From: Acinetobacter marinus
GTDB taxonomy: Bacteria > Pseudomonadota > Gammaproteobacteria > Pseudomonadales > Moraxellaceae
Length of the DNA: 19,364 nucleotides
NCBI RefSeq assembly: GCF_900096915.1
Contig: NZ_FMYK01000015.1
Coordinates: 1-19,364, forward strand
Direction: 5' to 3'
A program made the translations under genes and the position numbers. Within the stretch, counting starts at the first letter, position 1; the number at the start of each line of letters is the position of its first letter. Shown piece by piece: positions 15,800 to 19,364 of the stretch. The notes beneath the pieces are model-generated. The model saw only the letters and a program-made list of their open reading frames with translations, was not told where the DNA came from and did not search any database.

Positions 15800-16516
15800 A
15801 TGCGCATAGATCAACGTGCTGAAAACCAACTTCGCCCAATTAAAATCACACGCAACTACACACGCTATGCAGAAGGTTCGGTCTTGGTCGAATTTGGTCA
15901 TACCAAAGTGCTCTGTACAGCGAGTATTGACAACAGCGTGCCACGCTTCTTAAAAGGACAAGGGCAGGGCTGGGTGACTGCGGAATACGGCATGTTGCCA
16001 CGTTCGACGCATACCCGTTCCGATCGTGAAGCAGCACGTGGTAAGCAAAGCGGTCGTACTCAAGAGATTCAACGCTTGATCGGTCGCAGTCTACGTGCCA
16101 TGGTGGATTTGAAGAAGCTCGGTGAACATACCATCACCATCGACTGCGATGTGATTCAAGCTGATGGAGGTACACGTACAGCATCGATCACAGGTGCTGC
16201 GGTGGCGTTGATTGATGCGATGAATGTCTTGTTAGAGAAGAAAAAAATTAAAAATGATCCGCTGAAAGGTTTAGTTGCTGCGGTATCGGTGGGTATTCAC
16301 AATGGTGAAGCATTGCTTGATTTGAATTATGACGAAGATTCGACTTGTGAAACCGATTTGAATGTGGTGATGACGCAGTCTGGTGAATTTATTGAGATTC
16401 AAGGCACCGCCGAAGAAAAGCCGTTTACCCGTGAACAAGCCAATCAAATGTTGGCATTGGCTGAAGAAGGCATTAAACAACTGGTTGAAGAACAGCAAAA
16501 AGCACTCGGTTGGTAA
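15800..16516 (+). CDS. rph: Ribonuclease PH
   Basis: A 238-residue phosphorolytic 3'-exoribonuclease that trims the 3' ends of tRNA precursors and helps degrade structured RNA; active as a hexamer in the cytoplasm. The conserved block TAEYGMLPRSTHTRSDREAA and the phosphate-binding ADGGTRTASITGA are present, followed by the acidic LLDLNYDEDSTCETDLN carrying the metal-binding Asp residues. Length equals that of the full-length family, unlike the frameshifted rph of E. coli K-12. AAGGA lies six bases before the ATG, supporting the start. No clear promoter hexamers are seen. It ends in a shared bidirectional terminator with the convergent FKBP gene. Confidence 0.96.
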   Translation: MRIDQRAENQLRPIKITRNYTRYAEGSVLVEFGHTKVLCTASIDNSVPRFLKGQGQGWVTAEYGMLPRSTHTRSDREAARGKQSGRTQEIQRLIGRSLRAMVDLKKLGEHTITIDCDVIQADGGTRTASITGAAVALIDAMNVLLEKKKIKNDPLKGLVAAVSVGIHNGEALLDLNYDEDSTCETDLNVVMTQSGEFIEIQGTAEEKPFTREQANQMLALAEEGIKQLVEEQQKALGW

Positions 16517-16550
16517 TTTCGCTTTTTAGATTTAACTGAGTTCAAGTACA

Positions 16551-16580
16551 AAAAAATGCCACAGTGATGTGGCATTTTTT
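16551..16580. terminator. Bidirectional terminator between rph and the convergent FKBP gene
   Basis: AAAAAATGCCACA pairs perfectly with TGTGGCATTTTTT around GTGA. Runs of T on both strands let it serve rph on the plus strand and the FKBP gene on the minus strand. Confidence 0.93.
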
Positions 16581-16609
16581 ATGGTCATTCAATTACTTAG
16601 GTTGTTGTT

Positions 16610-17302
16610 TTAAGACACGACTTTTAAAAGTTCGACATCAAAAATCAAGGTGCTGTTTGGTGGAATACTGCCACCCGCACCCGTTTCACCATACGCCAGT
16701 TTTGCTGGGATGAATAAGCGATATTTGTCGCCTTCACGCATGAGTTGCAAACCTTCTTGCCAACCGATAATCACTTGATTTAGCGGGAAAGTAATCGGCT
16801 CATCTCGTGCGATCGAGCTATCAAACACAGTGCCATCGATCAAACGCCCTTCATAATTGACCAACACGGTACTTGATGCCGTTGGCTTTTTGCCAGAACC
16901 TTGTTGTAGCACTTGATATTGCAAGCCAGATGCTGTGGTTTTTACCCCAGATTTCTTGGCATTTTCAGCAAGGAAGGTCTGTCCTTTATTCAGGTTTTGA
17001 TCGGCGAGTTTTTTGAATTCAACCAACTCGGCAGCTTCAGATTTCTTTTTATATTGATTTAGAATACTGATCATCTGTTCATTGGTCAGTGTGGCTTCTT
17101 TGCCTTCAAAACCTTGTTTAAAGCCTTCCAAAAAGCTATCTAAATCCAAGTCATCTAAGGCATTGGTATTTGAGCGTCCCATTAAATAGCCAAAACTGTA
17201 TCCGACTTGGACACGTTCGCTACTTTTCTCGGTGACTTTGGGTGCGGCAAAACTGTGACTAGCAATCAACATGAGACTAACTAAAGCAACTTTTTTCATC
17301 AT
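16610..17302 (-). CDS. FKBP-type peptidyl-prolyl isomerase, periplasmic (FkpA/Mip-like), copy 1
   Basis: A 230-residue exported prolyl isomerase. Signal peptide residues 1-19 (MMKKVALVSL to SFA), then an N-terminal helical dimerisation region about 30-110 (VGYSFGYLMGRSNT, FLEGFKQGFEGKEATLT) as in FkpA and Mip, and an FKBP catalytic domain from about 128 to the end (VLVNYEGRLIDGTVFDSS, GWQEGLQLMREGDKYRLFIP, YGETGAGGSIPPNSTLIFDVELL). Core FKBP residues are in place. It likely assists folding of outer-membrane and periplasmic proteins. The initiator may be the second Met (17299), which is better spaced from GTGGAA. The next FKBP gene upstream on the same strand is its paralogue, but the terminator at 17437-17462 separates them. 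Confidence 0.92.
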   Translation of the reverse strand: MMKKVALVSLMLIASHSFAAPKVTEKSSERVQVGYSFGYLMGRSNTNALDDLDLDSFLEGFKQGFEGKEATLTNEQMISILNQYKKKSEAAELVEFKKLADQNLNKGQTFLAENAKKSGVKTTASGLQYQVLQQGSGKKPTASSTVLVNYEGRLIDGTVFDSSIARDEPITFPLNQVIIGWQEGLQLMREGDKYRLFIPAKLAYGETGAGGSIPPNSTLIFDVELLKVVS

Positions 17303-17436
17303 TGTTCCACGATTAAATCATACGTTTTTGAAATGTTGTGGTCTGACAAACATGCACTAAGCAAGGCTTGAAATGCTCAACAGACATTGCTTTTACATTA
17401 CAATAATTTATTTTGTCGGTTGTATGTTTTTGTAAT

Positions 17437-17462
17437 AAAAAAGCCTTCAAGGATGAAGGCTT
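17437..17462 (-). terminator. Terminator of the second FKBP gene
   Basis: On the minus strand AAGCCTTCA pairs with TGAAGGCTT around a four-base loop and is followed by a run of T. It begins 21 bases beyond the stop codon at 17483 and uncouples the two FKBP genes. Confidence 0.85.
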
Positions 17463-17482
17463 GATTGGATGAAAAAAGCAAT

Positions 17483-18247
17483 TTACAGGACTTTGATCAA
17501 CTGGACTTTAAAGATCAAGGTGCTATTTGGTGGGATGACGCCCTTGTCTTCTGCGCCGTAACCCAACTCAGCTGGAATATAGAAGGTATATTCAGCACCT
17601 TCTTTCATTAGTTGTAGACCTTCAGTCCAACCTGGAATCACTTGATTTAATCCGAACTCTACAGGCTCACCACGTGCGATCGAGCTGTCGAAGACCTGAC
17701 CGTTAACCAGCTTCCCTTCGTAATGCACACGGACGGTGTCTGTGGCTTTCGGTTGCTTGCCAGTACCTGCTTTATCCACAGTATACTGTAGTCCTGAAGC
17801 GGTGGTTTTGACATTTGGCTTGCTGGCGTTCTCTTTTAAGAAGTTCACGTCATTGCTTGCAAGTTGTGCTGTTGCTTGTGCTTGGCCTGCAGCCGTTTGT
17901 GCAGCAAGATCAGGCGTGGACTCAGCTGGCTTTTGCTGGTTAGCAATAAATTCTTGATAAGCTGCCTTGACTTCATCCTGAGTCATTGGGAATTCTTCTT
18001 TGGCATGACCTGCTTTGGCACCAGCGGCGAATGCATTAACATCCAACTCTGGTGGCGTCATTTGGCTGGTCACTTCATAACCAAGCACATAGCTGATCTT
18101 TTCAACTGCCGTAGCAGATTCAGGATTGAATGGTGCTGAGTGCGCACTTGCCTGAAATTTTTCAGGATCTTTGCTCGCCATATATACAGGCACTAAAGCA
18201 GCGCCACCAATGACAGCTGCAACAACAAGAGGTAACGCTTTACTCAT
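17483..18247 (-). CDS. FKBP-type peptidyl-prolyl isomerase, membrane-anchored or exported, copy 2
   Basis: A 254-residue prolyl isomerase. Residues 5-23 (LPLVVAAVIGGAALVPVYM) form a hydrophobic N-terminal segment without a clear signal-peptidase site or lipobox cysteine, so it may be an inner-membrane anchor facing the periplasm. A short FkpA-like helical domain (about 47-105: ISYVLGYEVTSQM, AFAAGAKAG) is followed by an Ala/Gln-rich linker (107-135) and an FKBP domain (about 150-254: VRVHYEGKLVNGQVFDSSIARGEP, GWTEGLQLMKEGAEYTFYIP, IPPNSTLIFKVQLIKVL). The catalytic domain is clearly related to that of the neighbouring FKBP, pointing to tandem duplication, while linker and anchor differ. The ribosome site is weak. 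Divergent from the cyclophilin gene on its right. Confidence 0.9.
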   Translation of the reverse strand: MSKALPLVVAAVIGGAALVPVYMASKDPEKFQASAHSAPFNPESATAVEKISYVLGYEVTSQMTPPELDVNAFAAGAKAGHAKEEFPMTQDEVKAAYQEFIANQQKPAESTPDLAAQTAAGQAQATAQLASNDVNFLKENASKPNVKTTASGLQYTVDKAGTGKQPKATDTVRVHYEGKLVNGQVFDSSIARGEPVEFGLNQVIPGWTEGLQLMKEGAEYTFYIPAELGYGAEDKGVIPPNSTLIFKVQLIKVL

Positions 18248-18456
18248 AAAGATAACCGTAAGACAATCTGTGAAACCAAGGTGTGACCAGTTTAACAGAT
18301 TTTAAGCAAATTAAATGCTGTATTATCAGAAAGGTGTAGAAAAAATAGACTTGAACAATCGAGAAATTGACTTAAGCTGTGTTTCAGGCATAGATGATCG
18401 ACGTTCATCAAACAGATGCATCAACACTGTCATTCATAACCGCTAAAGGACGACAA

Positions 18457-19017
18457 ATGAAAATTCAAAATATTGCACTCATCTCAGCACTCATGTTCGG
18501 AGCACAATTTAGTATGGCTGCGACCCAAGTCACCATGAAAACATCAATGGGCGACATTCAAATCGAACTCGACGACGTCAAAGCACCGATCAGCACCAAA
18601 AACTTTGTGCAATATGCACAGTCTGGATTTTATAAAGGCACGATTTTTCATCGTGTGATTCCGGGCTTTATGGTGCAGGGTGGTGGTTTTACAGCAGACC
18701 TACAACAAAAACCAACCAAAACCCCAATTAAAAATGAAGCCAAAAACGGTCTGAAAAATACTCGAGGCACCATCGCCATGGCACGTACAGGAGTGGTCGA
18801 CTCAGCGACCAGCCAGTTCTTCATTAACCTCGTTGATAACCCCGCACTAGATCATGGTAGCCGAGATTATGGCTATGCAGTTTTCGGTAAAGTCACCAAA
18901 GGCATGGATATTGTCGACAAAATTGCCAAACAACCGACCACTCGAAAAGGCGTTTATAGTGATGTCCCTGCACAAAGCATCATTATTCGCGATGTAAAAG
19001 TGGTAAAAATCAAATAA
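18457..19017 (+). CDS. ppiA: Periplasmic cyclophilin-type peptidyl-prolyl isomerase (PpiA-like)
   Basis: A 186-residue exported cyclophilin. The signal peptide MKIQNIALIS to SMA (about 21 residues) is followed by a single-domain bacterial cyclophilin: VTMKTSMGDIQIELDD, the catalytic block FHRVIPGFMVQGGGF with the conserved Arg and Phe, and NTRGTIAMART, SATSQFFINL. The Trp of human cyclophilin is replaced, as is usual in bacteria. The start at 18457 has AAGGA six bases upstream; an earlier in-frame ATG at 18394 would precede the signal peptide with polar residues. A -35-like TTGACT lies at 18367, but no good -10 box follows. Together with the two FKBPs it makes three prolyl isomerases in 2.4 kb. 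Confidence 0.92.
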   Translation: MKIQNIALISALMFGAQFSMAATQVTMKTSMGDIQIELDDVKAPISTKNFVQYAQSGFYKGTIFHRVIPGFMVQGGGFTADLQQKPTKTPIKNEAKNGLKNTRGTIAMARTGVVDSATSQFFINLVDNPALDHGSRDYGYAVFGKVTKGMDIVDKIAKQPTTRKGVYSDVPAQSIIIRDVKVVKIK

Positions 19018-19093
19018 AACGCACAATAAATACGCATAAAATGAGAAATCGTGCAAAAAAGGCGCAAACATGTCAAAAAAGTGAAAATAGTGC

Positions 19094-19121
19094 TTGCGCC
19101 TGAAAAATAATTTCCTATAAT
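19094..19121 (+). promoter_or_regulatory. Promoter of a ribosomal RNA operon (P1-like)
   Basis: TTGCGC (19094-19099), 16 bases, and the consensus -10 box TATAAT (19116-19121), followed by a G/C-rich start region GCGCAC, as in growth-rate-controlled rRNA promoters. A-rich tracts at about 19035-19088 resemble an UP element. No protein start follows within the window. Confidence 0.7.
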
Positions 19122-19364
19122 GCGCACATCCCGACGCAATTGATCGAAACATCACGAAGGGTGATGTGTTGAATTGATTGCGTTATGTTTTTATTGACGA
19201 GATAAAAACACGATCATTAAGAGTTAAAGAAGAACAACTTGTGTGGATTTTTGCTGATTGATTCATTGAATATATTTCATTGATTGAATTGGTAGGAATT
19301 ACTCGAAGTTTATTTGAGCGAATTTTTAGTCAGTAAGATTAATGAGCCAGATTTAGTCACTTAG
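19122..19364 (+). promoter_or_regulatory. Leader of a ribosomal RNA operon (16S rRNA expected just beyond the right edge)
   Basis: About 240 bases with no reading frame. The text ACAACTTGTGTGGA (near 19234) resembles the boxC part of enterobacterial rRNA leaders (ACAATCTGTGTGG), and CTCGAAGTTTATTTGAGCG (near 19302) resembles the E. coli segment ACGAAGTTTAATTCTTTGAGCG just before 16S rRNA. A clear boxA is not seen; GAGTTAAAGAAGAACAA may take its place. The first part holds a long hairpin, listed separately. The 16S gene itself is not in the window. Confidence 0.68.
19134..19183 (+). other. Long hairpin at the start of the rRNA leader
   Basis: ACGCAAT (19134-19140) pairs with ATTGCGT (19177-19183), and CATCAC (19150-19155) with GTGATG (19161-19166); G-U and A-U pairs extend these into an almost continuous stem of about 21 pairs with one bulge and one mismatch around the loop GAAGG. 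It begins only a few bases after the expected start of transcription. Confidence 0.75.

Noticed and set aside
19194..19227. A second rRNA promoter (P2) at TTGACG
   Set aside because: A good -35 box is present, but 17 bases later there is only TTAAGA, so no credible -10 box.

Overview
The window looks like chromosomal DNA of a gammaproteobacterium of the Acinetobacter type. The evidence is the trimeric autotransporter followed by a TpgA-like protein, the ubiG-mupP-yciK cluster divergent from dsbA, a DesT/DesC/DesB-like desaturase locus, and moderate to low GC throughout. The species cannot be fixed from the sequence alone.

Layout. Positions 1-78 are the end of an insertion sequence, probably IS3 family. 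Its transposase OrfA begins on the minus strand (MSSKRYTPEF). It sits inside a large trimeric autotransporter adhesin gene, leaving a 1.3-kb-codon 3' remnant (79-4089) with stalk and membrane anchor but no signal peptide. Downstream is the partner gene tpgA (4156-4998), then a strong hairpin terminator. Next come a two-domain DsbA-fold protein (5301-6638) and a small AT-rich membrane protein (6645-7181).

The minus strand then carries ubiG, mupP and yciK (9574 down to 7251), covering ubiquinone synthesis, cell-wall sugar recycling and an SDR oxidoreductase. dsbA is divergent from ubiG. A 394-residue protein of unknown function, AT-rich and with a long coiled coil, follows dsbA (10659-11843).

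From 11893 to 15005 lies a fatty-acid desaturase module: a TetR-family repressor (desT-like) divergent from a ferredoxin reductase (desC-like) and a membrane desaturase (desB-like). The divergent intergenic region holds three 18-bp palindrome-like sites laid directly over a good sigma-70 promoter, which gives a readable model of repression.

The last part has a YqiA-type esterase, RNase PH (rph), two tandem FKBP-type prolyl isomerases on the minus strand, and a periplasmic cyclophilin on the plus strand. The window ends in what reads as the promoter and leader of a ribosomal RNA operon, with 16S rRNA expected just beyond the right edge. No tRNA, CRISPR array or prophage was seen. The least explained items are the 394-residue protein, the small membrane protein, the triple operator and the long hairpin at the start of the rRNA leader.
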